Assembly (NCBI RefSeq): GCF_020829625.1
Contig: NZ_JAIVFX010000001.1
Location: 372,001-436,000 of the forward strand
DNA from: Nostoc sp. XA010
GTDB taxonomy: Bacteria > Cyanobacteriota > Cyanobacteriia > Cyanobacteriales > Nostocaceae
Reading direction: 5' to 3'
Length of the DNA stretch: 64,000 bases
Shown: one piece after another, positions 28,271-37,131 of the stretch
Position numbering within the stretch: position 1 is the stretch's first letter
Layout: every line of letters begins with the position of its first letter
The notes under the pieces: generated by a model
Told to the model about the DNA's origin: nothing
Database searches by the model: none
Seen by the model: only the letters and a program-made list of their open reading frames with translations
Position numbers and translations under genes: made by a program

Positions 28271-28376
28271 ATACCAATTCAAATAGTCTTTGCGACACAT
28301 CAATTATTTGTATTTGTAAGAGCACAACAATGTTGTGCCCCTATCCATCTGTCGCATTCTTTTTTCAAATTGGTAT
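28271..28376. mobile_element. MITE-like element with nested inverted repeats
   Basis: ATACCAATT at 28271-28279 is mirrored by AATTGGTAT at 28368-28376. Inside, TGCGACA (28291-28297) pairs with TGTCGCA (28350-28356), and a central GCACAACAATGTTGTGCC palindrome (28322-28339) sits at the axis, so the whole 106 bases can fold into one stem. The remaining bases of the 28074-29174 spacer hold a small gene and a second MITE-like element. Confidence 0.6.
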
Positions 28377-28435
28377 TAATTTTGACTTTTGACTTCCCCG
28401 TAGGGGCTGATACCTATGCAATTTGTGAAAAATTC

Positions 28436-28591
28436 TTACTGAAAAGATCGCAATAGCAAGCTAACAATATTTGGTGGCGTTTCTCGCACAGGTGATGCTG
28501 TCTTTGTCTGAATTAAAGTATTTGGGCTAAGTCCTGCTATCAGATGGAGCAAGAAGGTGATGATGGCGGCTTGTACAAGTTTTTCCAACAT
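28436..28591 (-). CDS. Small hydrophobic protein, 51 residues
   Basis: From the ATG at 28591 the frame reads MLEKLVQAAIITFLLHLIAG, then a Pro/Thr-rich stretch and LLLRSFQ before TAA. It has one membrane helix (about 5-23) and an amphipathic C-terminus. The composition is that of a small membrane protein rather than random sequence, and similar short proteins occur in Nostoc. The ribosome site is weak (AGAGAG). Function unknown; a chance frame remains possible. Confidence 0.45.
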   Translation of the reverse strand: MLEKLVQAAIITFLLHLIAGLSPNTLIQTKTASPVRETPPNIVSLLLRSFQ

Positions 28592-28974
28592 GGCACGTCT
28601 CTCTGGATGGATAGCATTTCAAGTATGACTAGTTATTCTAAATACATTTAGTTTTATCGGCTTACTGAATGTAACAAAAATAATTTGATATTTGCCGAGG
28701 GAAACCCTAAAAAAATGTTTAAATTGTTACAGGAATAACATAATTCCCTAAGCAAGTCTGATTTTGGTTATTGGTCTAATCACCACATCGCCAAAGTTGT
28801 CCAGCAAATGCTGAGATATGAGGTTGGCGATGATTGGAGTTTTTTGATTTGTTCTTCATGGGATATTTTCTTAGACACCTTTTGCGGTTAAAAAGTGCCC
28901 TTGGGAGTTGAATTTATCGCAAAATCATCTTTTGTACTCTTTTTGGGTAAGAGAAAACGAGAAAGGTTTAAGTT

Positions 28975-29089
28975 AGGGACTTCCAGAAAATAAATTATCT
29001 AATTTACTCAGATAATATTTTTCTTTCTCCCCTGCCCCCCTGCCCCCTGCCTACACCGCGATAGGATATTTTTTTAGTTGGAAGTCCCT
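28975..29089. mobile_element. MITE-like element, AGGGACTTCCA ends (copy 1)
   Basis: An 11-bp perfect terminal inverted repeat (28975-28985 with 29079-29089) is flanked by TTA on both sides, a likely 3-bp target duplication. The interior is A+T-rich on the left and has a CCCCTGCCCCC repeat in the middle. Copy 2 is at 42460-42582. The downstream clpP promoter must lie just beyond it. Confidence 0.6.
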
Positions 29090-29174
29090 TATCTGCTTGA
29101 GAACAGTAGATATAAACCCCAGTTTCGTGCTGTCACCGATAAAATGTATTTAAAGTAGCCACAAACACGCTTCC

Positions 29175-29786
29175 ATGATTCCTATCGTTATTGAACAATC
29201 GGGTCGAGGCGAACGCGCCTTTGACATCTACTCACGGCTGTTGCGTGAGCGCATCATCTTTTTGGGACAACAAGTTGACAACAACATTGCTAACTTGATT
29301 GTTGCCCAACTGCTGTATTTGGATGCCGAAGACTCGGAGAAAGACATTTATATGTACATCAATTCTCCCGGTGGTTCGGTGACGGCTGGTATGGGCATTT
29401 TTGACACTATGAAACACATTCGCCCTGATGTCTGTACAATTTGTACCGGATTGGCGGCGAGTATGGGCGCTTTCCTCCTCAGCGCAGGTGCTAAGGGTAA
29501 GCGGATGAGTCTACCCCATTCTCGGATTATGATTCATCAACCTCTAGGCGGCGCTCAAGGACAGGCGACTGATATTGAAATTCAGGCGCGGGAGATTCTG
29601 TATCACAAACGGCGGCTAAATGACTATTTAGCTGAACATACAGGTCAACCAATTGAGCGCATTGCTGAAGATACTGAACGTGACTTTTTCATGTCACCAG
29701 AGGAAGCCAGAGAATATGGCTTGATTGACCAAGTGATTGATCGTCATGCTGCTGGTAGCCGCCCAGCAGTTGCTGTTCTTAATTAA
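29175..29786 (+). CDS. clpP: ATP-dependent Clp protease proteolytic subunit
   Basis: 203 residues of normal length. The catalytic triad is Ser96 (GLAASMGAF), His121 (MIHQPLGG) and Asp170 ([11 protein letters not shown]). It assembles into the tetradecameric chamber that degrades proteins fed by ClpC or ClpX. Cyanobacteria carry several clpP/clpR genes; the intact Ser and His show that this is a ClpP, not a ClpR. A good terminator follows. Confidence 0.95.
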   Translation: MIPIVIEQSGRGERAFDIYSRLLRERIIFLGQQVDNNIANLIVAQLLYLDAEDSEKDIYMYINSPGGSVTAGMGIFDTMKHIRPDVCTICTGLAASMGAFLLSAGAKGKRMSLPHSRIMIHQPLGGAQGQATDIEIQAREILYHKRRLNDYLAEHTGQPIERIAEDTERDFFMSPEEAREYGLIDQVIDRHAAGSRPAVAVLN

Positions 29787-29842
29787 TAGTCGCGATTGGT
29801 AAATGGTGATTTACCACATTTAATTCCCTTAAACCCCAAAAG

Positions 29843-29877
29843 TAACCCCTTTTCATAACTGAAGAGGGGTTATTTTT
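29843..29877 (+). terminator. Rho-independent terminator after clpP
   Basis: A 12-bp stem (29843-29854 with 29861-29872, one G-T pair) with a short loop is followed by TTTTT. It lies 57 bases after the clpP stop. Confidence 0.8.
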
Positions 29878-29928
29878 GGAATGGGTGGACTGCTCAGTTA
29901 CTTAATACCGATTTGGACAAATGACTAA

Positions 29929-30816
29929 TCAAAATCCCGCTATTGGGTCTGGCTGCGATTGGAGGTATTTGAGGAATCCGTGTAATTCTTCTTCAGTTAG
30001 CAGAGTACGCCCCCGCTTACCGTAGGTTTCTATCAGATGTTCCCGTCCTTGTTCTGGAGTCCAGCCTAAACGCTGAAGTTCGACATCTGTTTTAGCAATT
30101 ACATCCGATAAATCAACAGGTTCAGCTTTCTTCTTTCTCTTTCCGGTCACTGGCGGGGTGGCAACATCCTCTTGAGGGCTGTAACTCCGAGGTGTAAATG
30201 GTGTGACATTATTGGCAGAAATCCCTGGAAAGGTTTGATTTTCTACCTGGTTATCAAAGGTTATTTCCAAGTTTTCTACTGGAGGATCAAATTCTAGCTC
30301 CTTGTTGGCTGTCGCAGGAAAGTTTTGACTTAAATCCTGGCTATAGTTATCGCTTAGTAGAGACGCACCACTGCTGTACCCGTACTGTTCATTATTGTTT
30401 GTTACTACTTCTGGTTTTATGTTCCGTACTTTAGAAGACGGTATAGATATTTCTTTGTCGCTGACCACTGGCCACTGACTACTAACAAAATCTTGATCTT
30501 TGGCAGAGGAATAGGCAGCAGACTCATTTAATCCACCTTTGGTATTCAAGGAAGGATTTAACTGCGCTGGGGGAATTGGATTTGAGCTAAATGCCACTGA
30601 TTGCTGTGGCGCATTTGTAATACCCAAAACTATCAACGCCCTGGTTCTGGCTTGGTCTTCTGCTGCTTCTACTGTTTCTGCTGCTGCCATACCCGTAGCA
30701 CGGGTTACGCCTTCTATTTGCACGCTTGCCCGGACAATATATTTTCCTTGAAAAATTTGCACTAATTCAGAAATCAGACTGCCTTTGGGATACAAGCTCT
30801 GGAATTGAGCCAACAT
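29929..30816 (-). CDS. Conserved cyanobacterial protein, Rad52/dsRBD-like start and RGRTLLTEEEL end
   Basis: 295 residues, no signal peptide. The N-terminal domain (about 1-70) has FQGKYIVRASVQIEG and ATGMAAAETVEAAEDQARTR, which resembles the single-strand annealing (Rad52-like) fold pattern. A Ser/Asn-rich variable linker follows (about 75-225). The compact C-terminal domain (about 232-285) reads LQRLGWTPEQGREHLIETYG then KRGRTLLTEEELHGFLKYL, a cyanobacterial domain probably of the UBA/SAP size class. A nucleic-acid role is inferred. The gene is convergent with clpP. Confidence 0.6.
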   Translation of the reverse strand: MLAQFQSLYPKGSLISELVQIFQGKYIVRASVQIEGVTRATGMAAAETVEAAEDQARTRALIVLGITNAPQQSVAFSSNPIPPAQLNPSLNTKGGLNESAAYSSAKDQDFVSSQWPVVSDKEISIPSSKVRNIKPEVVTNNNEQYGYSSGASLLSDNYSQDLSQNFPATANKELEFDPPVENLEITFDNQVENQTFPGISANNVTPFTPRSYSPQEDVATPPVTGKRKKKAEPVDLSDVIAKTDVELQRLGWTPEQGREHLIETYGKRGRTLLTEEELHGFLKYLQSQPDPIAGF

Positions 30817-31680
30817 AATACTGCTACCAATCTAAATATTTTTAATAACGGAGTTGAAACTGCCTGTATGTTCAAGCTAGCTCATCTGCCCTTACTTTAA
30901 TTTACATCCACTCGATACCCAGGATGCCTACCAATATTGCTTACTATGTGTCATCAGTTTCTTGGCAGGCGATGAGTCAATACGGTTCGGTTAACAAAGT
31001 TATTTGTTGAAGGGAGAAGAGAAGCAGGGGAAGAGAAATTGCTACTCTCTTTCCTCCCCTGCCTCCCCTGCTTATCCGAACCTAGGCGATGAGTAGGTAT
31101 AATTTTCTGCTTTGAGCCATCAAGGTGATATTCTTGCTTTGTTTTTTGTCCTAATTGTAGCAATAGCTCTTTTTTGACGAAATTTTTGGCTAGTGGTAAC
31201 TTATCTGGGTAGCCTTGCCTGCAATGCTATACTGATTACCCAACTGGATATCTAGAACTATTTTCTGGAAGTGCGCTCTAAATCTACAATAATGGAGATA
31301 AGGTTCGCCCTCACTGCTTATTAACCTGCTTACCTAATTGTTACCGATTCTACATGTGGGAAAATTGGGTTCACGGCAGTTTTGCCTAGTTCAAAATCAG
31401 AGTCTAATGTCGTAAAATTACCTTCACTCTAGACAATCAAACACCTGTAGTTTCCACGCCACTTGCTCCACTTGGGGAAACCCCAGACGCTCGCAGACTC
31501 GCTAACGCTGCGCTATCGCTTTTAGCGTCTCCCTTTGGGAGAAGACCGCAGTGGCTCCCCTGCATAGCGCTTTTGGGCAGTCTGGATTCTCTAAACCCAG
31601 CTTCTCAAAAACCCGTCGCGTAATTACCTAGCGGGGCTAAATCCTAATCAGGCGTGTAATCTTAAGTTTGGTTAGGTGAA
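30817..31680. repeat. Long gene-free spacer with inverted and mosaic repeats
   Basis: No coding frame here looks real. Bases 31010-31075 hold inverted AGGGGAAGAG and CTCCCCTGC blocks. Bases 31470-31580 are a mosaic of gctaacgctgcgctatcgc and gcgtctccctttgggag units, common in Nostoc spacers, some of them palindromic. The 3' part of the same spacer is described separately. Confidence 0.6.
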
Positions 31681-31912
31681 GAGACTTGAACGCAGGCAAA
31701 CTCTGAGAGCATCGTGCAGTGAGAAGTTCCTAGACGCCCATTAGTCTGTGGGTTGCCTTCCTTTGCTCCCAACTGCGGGAGTAGCTTATGGCTCTTACGG
31801 GGTCGGGCTTCCTTTCCTTAGAACTTAGGAAGTCTTGCCTCTGAGCAATTCGTTTCCAACTTGTTTCTGTAAGCCGTGAGGGTATACAGAAAAGAACCAG
31901 ATTAAACAACAA
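31681..31912 (+). other. Possible structured RNA or long leader before the RNase II-like gene
   Basis: The segment is less A+T-rich than nearby spacers and has several compatible helices: GAGAGCAT (31707-31714) with ATGGCTCTT (about 31788-31796, one bulge), CTCCC-GGGAG (31768-31783) and CTTTCCT-AGGAAG (about 31812-31832). This could be an unannotated ncRNA or an autoregulatory 5' leader. I compared it from memory with tmRNA, RNase P RNA and 6S RNA and could not match any of them. A 60-codon minus-strand frame here is not convincing. Confidence 0.25.
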
Positions 31913-31943
31913 ATGATGTTTTGACCAAAGGTCGGTTCACTGC

Positions 31944-34298
31944 ATGGAATTTTCAATCGCTACACTCCTTGCCAATTTCACCGATGATAAATTGGTAGCT
32001 CGGAAGGTTTTAGAAAAGAAACTTGGCTGTGAAGATGAAAAAAGCTTACAAAAACTTCACATTGCCTTAGATGTTCTCGAAAAAATCGGTATTTTAGTGA
32101 AGGAACGGGGCAAGTACCGCCGCGTCTCAGAAGAGGGAATAATCGAAGCAAAACTCCGTTGTTCTAGTAAAGGCTTTTGCTTTGCTATTCAAGATGTGGA
32201 AGGAGCTGAGGATATTTACATCCGCGAAAGTCATCTGAGTAATGCTTGGAATGGCGATCGCGTCTTGGTTAGAGTTCTCAAAGAAGGCAGTCGCCGTCGC
32301 TCTCCCGAAGGGGAGGTGAAGCTGATTCTCGAACGTTCTAACCACACTTTACTGGCACGAATTAAGCAGGTGGAAACTGGTTTCCGGGCTGTGCCTTTAG
32401 ATGATCGATTGCTCTTTGAACTTAAGATCCAGCCTAATGGGGCAAAGTTGGAAGAAGCGATCGATCACCTAGTTCATGTAGAAGTTTTGCGTTATCCATT
32501 GGCACAATATCCTCCCCTTGGTCGAGTAGTGCAAATCCTCGGTAGCGATGCCGAAGCTGCTGCTGATATAGATTTAGTTACGTGCAAACACGACCTTTCC
32601 CGGACTTTTCCAGATAATGTCCTAGATGCAGCCGCCAAGTTGCCCAAAAAGCTACTCAAAGCAGACCTGAAAAATCGGCTGGATTTGCGTAATTTATTTA
32701 CCTTCACCATTGAAGGGGTAAATGGCGATACCAAAGTTATAGAAAACGCTTTTAGTTTAGAAAAAAACTTAGCCGGAAATTGGCTTTTAGGCGTTCATAT
32801 CACCGATGTTTCTCACTATGTCCAACCTGACGAAGCCCTAGATAGAGAAGCACTCAAACGGGGCAAATCAGTGTATCTGGGAGAATTAGTGCTGCCAATT
32901 TTGCCCCCAGGTGTGGTAGAACGCTGTTCTTTAGTATCTGGGAGCGATCGCTTAACTATCTCTTTTTTAATTACCATTGATCCCCAATCTGGACAAGTTT
33001 TAGAGTGGGAAATTCAACCTAGTGTAATTAACGTCGAAACTGCACTGACTACTGAACAAGCCCAAGCAATTCTTACAGGTGAAGCTCAAGATCAATCCCC
33101 ACAGGTTTCCCAAATCCTGCAAGACCTACAAGCCTTGCAAACAGCCGTGAAACAGGTACGGTTGAATCGTGGTAGCCTCCAGTTGAATCTGCCCCCCAGC
33201 CAAAACGCCTACTATGATGAGGGGATTCTCGGCGCTGTGGTGGTGAATGATTTACCAGTGCGATCGCTACTCACGGAGTTGGTACTGTTAGTTAATCAAC
33301 TGGTAGCAACTCACTTAAATGCTCTTGGTGTTCCCGCCATCTGGCGAGTTCAAGGCACACCCGATGTTGAAGATGTCCAGGAAATGCTGAAATTGGCAGT
33401 CAATTTAGGCGTTGACCTCACACTAGATCCAGAAGTCGATATTCAACCCTTAGATTATCAACATTTGACCACAGCTTTTGCGGAATCTCCCTCTGAGCAA
33501 GTTCTTACTTACTTATTACAAGATACACTTAAGCCGTCAGCGTACAGCACCACCAAAGGATCTCACTTTGGTCTGGCATTACCGCAATATGTCCACTTTA
33601 GCGCTCCCTTGCGACGTTACCCAGATTTGCTGATGCAGAGAGTGTATTACGCGCTACTCGAAAACGGACGCGATCGCCGCAATACCCGTGTGAGAGAGCG
33701 CGTTAACCTGCGCCACTCCTCCAGCCACGAGGAAATTAACTGGAACGTTTTACCCCCAGAATTGCAACAAGAACTGCAAAGCGATTTGACTAGGGTAATT
33801 GTCCAAATCAACGACCGAGAAAAAGAAGTCCTAGAAGCTGAAGCCGATTTAGCTGGGCTGCAAAAAGCCCAACTGATGAAGCAGCGCATTGGTCAAGTAT
33901 TTCAAGGCGTAATTACCGGGGTTCAATCCTACGGTTTCTTTGTAGAAATTGAAGTACCAGCAGCCGAGGTAGAGTCCAGCAGTAATCCTGGTGTGCCTTT
34001 GAGGGTAGAAGGATTGGTACACGTCAGTTCTCTCAAAGATGATTGGTATGAATATCGCGCCAGACAACAGGCACTGTTTGGTCGCAAAAATCGCGCTTCT
34101 TATAGACTAGGCGATCGCGTCGCCGTACAAGTTAAGAGTGTCGATTACTACCGTCAGCAAATTGATTTGGTAACAGTTGGCAGCGATGGCGTACCCAGAG
34201 GTTTAACTGGCAATCCTGCCAATGAGGAGCTTTCAGACCTCTACTTACCAAATGATATTGAACCTGATGACCTAGACCCTTACTCTGATGATGAATAA
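31944..34298 (+). CDS. zam: RNase II/R family protein, Zam-like, with degenerate active site
   Basis: 784 residues, close to the length I recall for Synechocystis Zam (acetazolamide resistance). N-terminal winged-helix and cold-shock-like domains (about 1-230) are followed by an RNB domain (about 245-590: LGVHITDVSHYV, RGKSVYLGELVLPILP, SAPLRRYPDLLMQR) and an S1 domain (about 640-745, GVITGVQSYGFFVEI). The usual TID...DxDDAL catalytic cluster reads TIE...VIENAF here (Glu257, Val265, Glu267, Asn268), so three of four metal-binding Asp positions are changed to non-Asp and one to Glu. Exonuclease activity is doubtful; RNA binding may remain. Confidence 0.75.
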   Translation: MEFSIATLLANFTDDKLVARKVLEKKLGCEDEKSLQKLHIALDVLEKIGILVKERGKYRRVSEEGIIEAKLRCSSKGFCFAIQDVEGAEDIYIRESHLSNAWNGDRVLVRVLKEGSRRRSPEGEVKLILERSNHTLLARIKQVETGFRAVPLDDRLLFELKIQPNGAKLEEAIDHLVHVEVLRYPLAQYPPLGRVVQILGSDAEAAADIDLVTCKHDLSRTFPDNVLDAAAKLPKKLLKADLKNRLDLRNLFTFTIEGVNGDTKVIENAFSLEKNLAGNWLLGVHITDVSHYVQPDEALDREALKRGKSVYLGELVLPILPPGVVERCSLVSGSDRLTISFLITIDPQSGQVLEWEIQPSVINVETALTTEQAQAILTGEAQDQSPQVSQILQDLQALQTAVKQVRLNRGSLQLNLPPSQNAYYDEGILGAVVVNDLPVRSLLTELVLLVNQLVATHLNALGVPAIWRVQGTPDVEDVQEMLKLAVNLGVDLTLDPEVDIQPLDYQHLTTAFAESPSEQVLTYLLQDTLKPSAYSTTKGSHFGLALPQYVHFSAPLRRYPDLLMQRVYYALLENGRDRRNTRVRERVNLRHSSSHEEINWNVLPPELQQELQSDLTRVIVQINDREKEVLEAEADLAGLQKAQLMKQRIGQVFQGVITGVQSYGFFVEIEVPAAEVESSSNPGVPLRVEGLVHVSSLKDDWYEYRARQQALFGRKNRASYRLGDRVAVQVKSVDYYRQQIDLVTVGSDGVPRGLTGNPANEELSDLYLPNDIEPDDLDPYSDDE

Positions 34299-34310
34299 AG
34301 TCAAAAAGCT

Positions 34311-34470
34311 CTTGAGCAGGGAGCAGGGAGCAGGGGAGAAAAACGAGGCTACTTACAGTTGTTGCTCTCAACTAAGGAAAGAATTGGAGCAACGGTGCTT
34401 TAGCCTACAAGAGGCGAGGTTTGTACCTTTCCCCCTACCCCCTGCCCCCTGCTCCCTGCCTCTTATCAAC
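34311..34470. repeat. Inverted GGGAGCAGG / CCTGCTCCC repeat block
   Basis: GAGCAGGGAGCAGGGAGCAG at 34313-34332 faces pyrimidine-rich copies (CCCCCTGCCCCCTGCTCCC) at 34438-34457, giving a long potential hairpin between zam and ubiX. It may stop or slow transcription into ubiX. It also creates a spurious in-frame extension upstream of the ubiX start. Confidence 0.75.
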
Positions 34471-34480
34471 TAAACCTTAC

Positions 34481-35101
34481 GTGTCAAATAACACAAAACC
34501 TCTAATTTTAGGCGTATCAGGCGCATCTGGTCTGATTTACGCTGTTCGCGCAATCAAATTTTTGCTAGAAGCGGATTATAGTATTGAATTGGTTGCCTCT
34601 AAATCTACTTACATGGTTTGGCAGTCAGAACAGGAAATTCGGATGCCACCAGAACCAACCGGGCAAGAACAATTCTGGCGAGAGCAAGCTGGAGTCGCAA
34701 TTTCGGGTAAACTTCGCTGCCATCCTTGGGGTGACGTTGGAGCCGGGATTGCCAGTGGTTCATTTCCCACTCTGGGGATGATAATTATTCCATGCAGCAT
34801 GAGCACAGTCGCAAAGCTAGCGGCTGGCTTGAGTTCCGATTTACTAGAACGGGCGGCAGATGTCCAACTCAAAGAAGGACGAAAGCTCGTCATTGTTCCT
34901 CGTGAAACGCCTTTTAGCCTCATCCACCTCCGTAACTTAACCTCTCTAGCAGAAGTTGGAGTGAGAATTGTCCCCGCGATTCCTGCCTGGTATCACAATC
35001 CCCAAACCATTGAGGATTTAGTGGATTTTGTAGTTGCCCGTGCTTTAGATCAACTAGATATTGACTGCATTCCAATTCAGCGTTGGCAAGGTCGTCGCTA
35101 A
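34481..35101 (+). CDS. ubiX: Flavin prenyltransferase UbiX
   Basis: 206 residues from the GTG at 34481; codons upstream of it come from the repeat block and are not protein-like. Residues 11-17 are GVSGASG, the FMN-binding turn. PCSMSTVAKLAAGLSSDLL and VPRETPFSLIHLRNL are the conserved UbiX blocks. The enzyme prenylates FMN to make the cofactor of UbiD-type decarboxylases, used in quinone synthesis. No ubiD is adjacent. Confidence 0.92.
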   Translation: MSNNTKPLILGVSGASGLIYAVRAIKFLLEADYSIELVASKSTYMVWQSEQEIRMPPEPTGQEQFWREQAGVAISGKLRCHPWGDVGAGIASGSFPTLGMIIIPCSMSTVAKLAAGLSSDLLERAADVQLKEGRKLVIVPRETPFSLIHLRNLTSLAEVGVRIVPAIPAWYHNPQTIEDLVDFVVARALDQLDIDCIPIQRWQGRR

Positions 35102-35374
35102 CATTCTCAATGGATTTATTGTAAATTTCACAATAGTCCTAAAAAGGTAATGATAGAGATGGCTGATAGTGTTAGTAGTCAGTGAACAGTAATTAGCGAA
35201 GAATATTCAGACTGATAACTGACCACTGACAAAAGAGGCAGGGGAGTAGTGAGTAGGGGACAGAGGGAGAAAGATTCTGGAATTCCCGGCTCTATTAGGG
35301 TGTCAGAGCGAATAAATTTATTTATGAGGTTTTCTCCCTGCCCCCTGCCCCCTGCCCCTTGTCCTCTTCAGTAA

Positions 35375-36094
35375 ATGACAACTGACAAAATTGCTATGGC
35401 TGTAATTCGCTTAATTCTATTGGTGGCAGTACTGGGAGGACTAACGCTGTTATTAGTCCAAAATTTTTCACCTGCCCTATCGCTAGTATTTTTGAGCGTG
35501 CGAACTCAACCATTACCACTAGCGATATGGATTTTGTTTAGTACTGCCACTGGTGCTTTCACATCTATATTGATTGCTACCTTGTTTAACTTATCCAATT
35601 ATTTTGGGGGAAGACAACGCCAAACTCCTGACCGCCGAAGCACAACGCCTCGTGCGAAGGCAACCCGTAGAGAAGAATTTACATCTCGCCCTGCCAGTTC
35701 TCCACCACCAGCTAGTAAAAAAGAAGAGCCTACTAGTGATGTATTTGATGATTGGGAGACAAATGGCAGTAAAGATGATGATTGGAACTTTGATGAAAAG
35801 TCAGAGGAAACACCTATTCCTAATTCTCAAGCTCAACAGCCTAAAGACTCTACAACTTACGAACGTCAATCAGAAGCCAAAAGCAGTTCTCAGTCTGGTT
35901 CAGTTTATTCCTACAGCTACCGGGAACCAAAAAATACGGCTGCGGGAAAAACTGAATCTGTTTATGATGCTGATTACCGGGTAATCATCCCCCCTTATCA
36001 GCCGCCAACTACCAATCAAGCCGATGATGATGATTGGGAATTTTTTGATGATGATGATGATTTTGAAGATGATGGTAAACGCCCCCGTCGGTGA
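35375..36094 (+). CDS. LapA-like (DUF1049) membrane protein with acidic tail
   Basis: 239 residues. Two membrane helices (about 8-28 and 45-72) with VQNFSPALSLVFLSVRTQPLPLAIWIL form the LapA-type hairpin (split as VQNFSPALSLVFL and SVRTQPLPLAIWIL). The remainder is a disordered Ser/Pro/Asp-rich tail, including DDDWEFFDDDDDFEDDG near the end. Homologues usually act in membrane or envelope assembly; the specific role is unknown. The spacer upstream (35102-35374) contains another GGGGAG/CCCCTGCC inverted repeat. Confidence 0.65.
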   Translation: MTTDKIAMAVIRLILLVAVLGGLTLLLVQNFSPALSLVFLSVRTQPLPLAIWILFSTATGAFTSILIATLFNLSNYFGGRQRQTPDRRSTTPRAKATRREEFTSRPASSPPPASKKEEPTSDVFDDWETNGSKDDDWNFDEKSEETPIPNSQAQQPKDSTTYERQSEAKSSSQSGSVYSYSYREPKNTAAGKTESVYDADYRVIIPPYQPPTTNQADDDDWEFFDDDDDFEDDGKRPRR

Positions 36095-36113
36095 GATGTA
36101 GCAGGCTACGTCT

Positions 36114-36308
36114 CTATTTGATGCCACACTGCTCTCTAGACTCTTGCTTGACCTTACCAGTCATGGCAGCTTCTTGCAAAGTCATGAAAGCATTAAAATC
36201 TTCTAAGTCATACCGGGTAGTCAACAGTTGTCGTAGTTTATTTTCAGCTTCCACTGTCAAATAGCCAATTGCTAAAGCTTTTTGTACAACATCACGAATC
36301 CGAGTCAT
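36114..36308 (-). CDS. Small conserved cyanobacterial protein
   Basis: 64 residues from the ATG at 36308, which has GAGG at proper spacing; an upstream ATG at 36341 adds eleven residues. The sequence MTRIRDVVQKALAIGYLT, then LRQLLTTRYDLEDFNAFMTL, belongs to a short all-helical family frequent in cyanobacteria. No known function. Confidence 0.65.
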   Translation of the reverse strand: MTRIRDVVQKALAIGYLTVEAENKLRQLLTTRYDLEDFNAFMTLQEAAMTGKVKQESREQCGIK

Positions 36309-36341
36309 AGTTGACGCCTCATCCATCCTATATTTATTCAT

Positions 36342-36842
36342 TCAGGCTTATTGGGGTGAAATATGCAGTAGTCTTTGTGCCGAAATTTCAACTTGACAAG
36401 CTTTTGTGGGCGATCGCAGGATATAAGTCATTATTTATACCTTTATAGGAAACATTTAATTGATTAGGGCTTGTTATAACTGAACTTTTAGAATAACGAC
36501 CCTGTGCTAGTAGAAACACAGTATTGGGTATACTTAAATTTACCCACCAGAGTGAAAATTCGGACTATTTAAATAGACAGAAATTGTTTGGATAAAGTTT
36601 CAAACAAGCTATATTAATTTTTTAGTTAAGCATAGCGATCGCTATACAGCAAATACCAAGTTACAATAGGGATATTACTAGCTTTTTGACAAATTCATCC
36701 TTTATTATTTATGGTAATTTCACAGAATAATCGTTAATCTATTGCTTGAGTTACTTTAAATACATTAATAACGGTAATTACAACAATTGATTCCTCTTAA
36801 ATAGAAGAGAAATTTGTATAATTTAAAAATAAATAAAACCTT
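36342..36842. other. A+T-rich spacer, no gene seen
   Basis: Roughly 500 bases with one HIP1-like palindrome near 36640 and a short CTGTG-CACAG hairpin (36502-36522). No convincing coding frame or RNA was found. Confidence 0.6.
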
Positions 36843-37131
36843 TCAAATAAATTCAAGTTTATATTTGATTTCTTCTGGCTCAAGAACTTCCCAGATTAAA
36901 ATTAAACTTCTCAATATTAATAAAGCCACGTTGATGAAGTATCATAAAGTCATCATCATGGGTGAAAATTACCCGATTCTGAAACATTGCAAAATAAAGC
37001 TGTTCTCCATCTGATGCAGCTATCAGTCCTGTTCCTGATGTAGTCGTCCCATCAATACCACGACGACGTAAGCCTTCTGCTATAGCATTACTGACATTCT
37101 CATCTAGATGGAATCGAATTTTTTGTGTCAT
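36843..37131 (-). pseudogene. Damaged DUF5615 PIN-like toxin gene
   Basis: From the ATG at 37131 the frame reads FHLDENVSNAIAEGLRRRG and VIFTHDDDFMILHQRG, the DUF5615 (Mut7-C/PIN-like) start with acidic residues DEN and DDD. After that the family sequence stops; the open frame ends at 36880 after 83 residues. The usual C-terminal end survives out of frame at 36890-36843 as EVLEPEEIKYKLEFI. About 25-30 codons have therefore been lost, with a frameshift. The partner DUF433 gene upstream overlaps by 32 bases and is intact. Confidence 0.65.

Noticed and set aside
31730..31912. 60-codon minus-strand frame upstream of zam
   Set aside because: It overlaps a region with strong RNA-like inverted repeats, and the peptide shows no recognisable pattern.
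31681..31912. tmRNA, RNase P RNA or 6S RNA
   Set aside because: The conserved tmRNA ends and the RNase P core (GAGGAAAGTCC type) are absent, and no 6S match could be made from memory. It is kept only as an unnamed structured region.
34421..34480. N-terminal extension of UbiX
   Set aside because: These codons are translated from the CCCCCTGCC repeat block and are not part of the UbiX fold.
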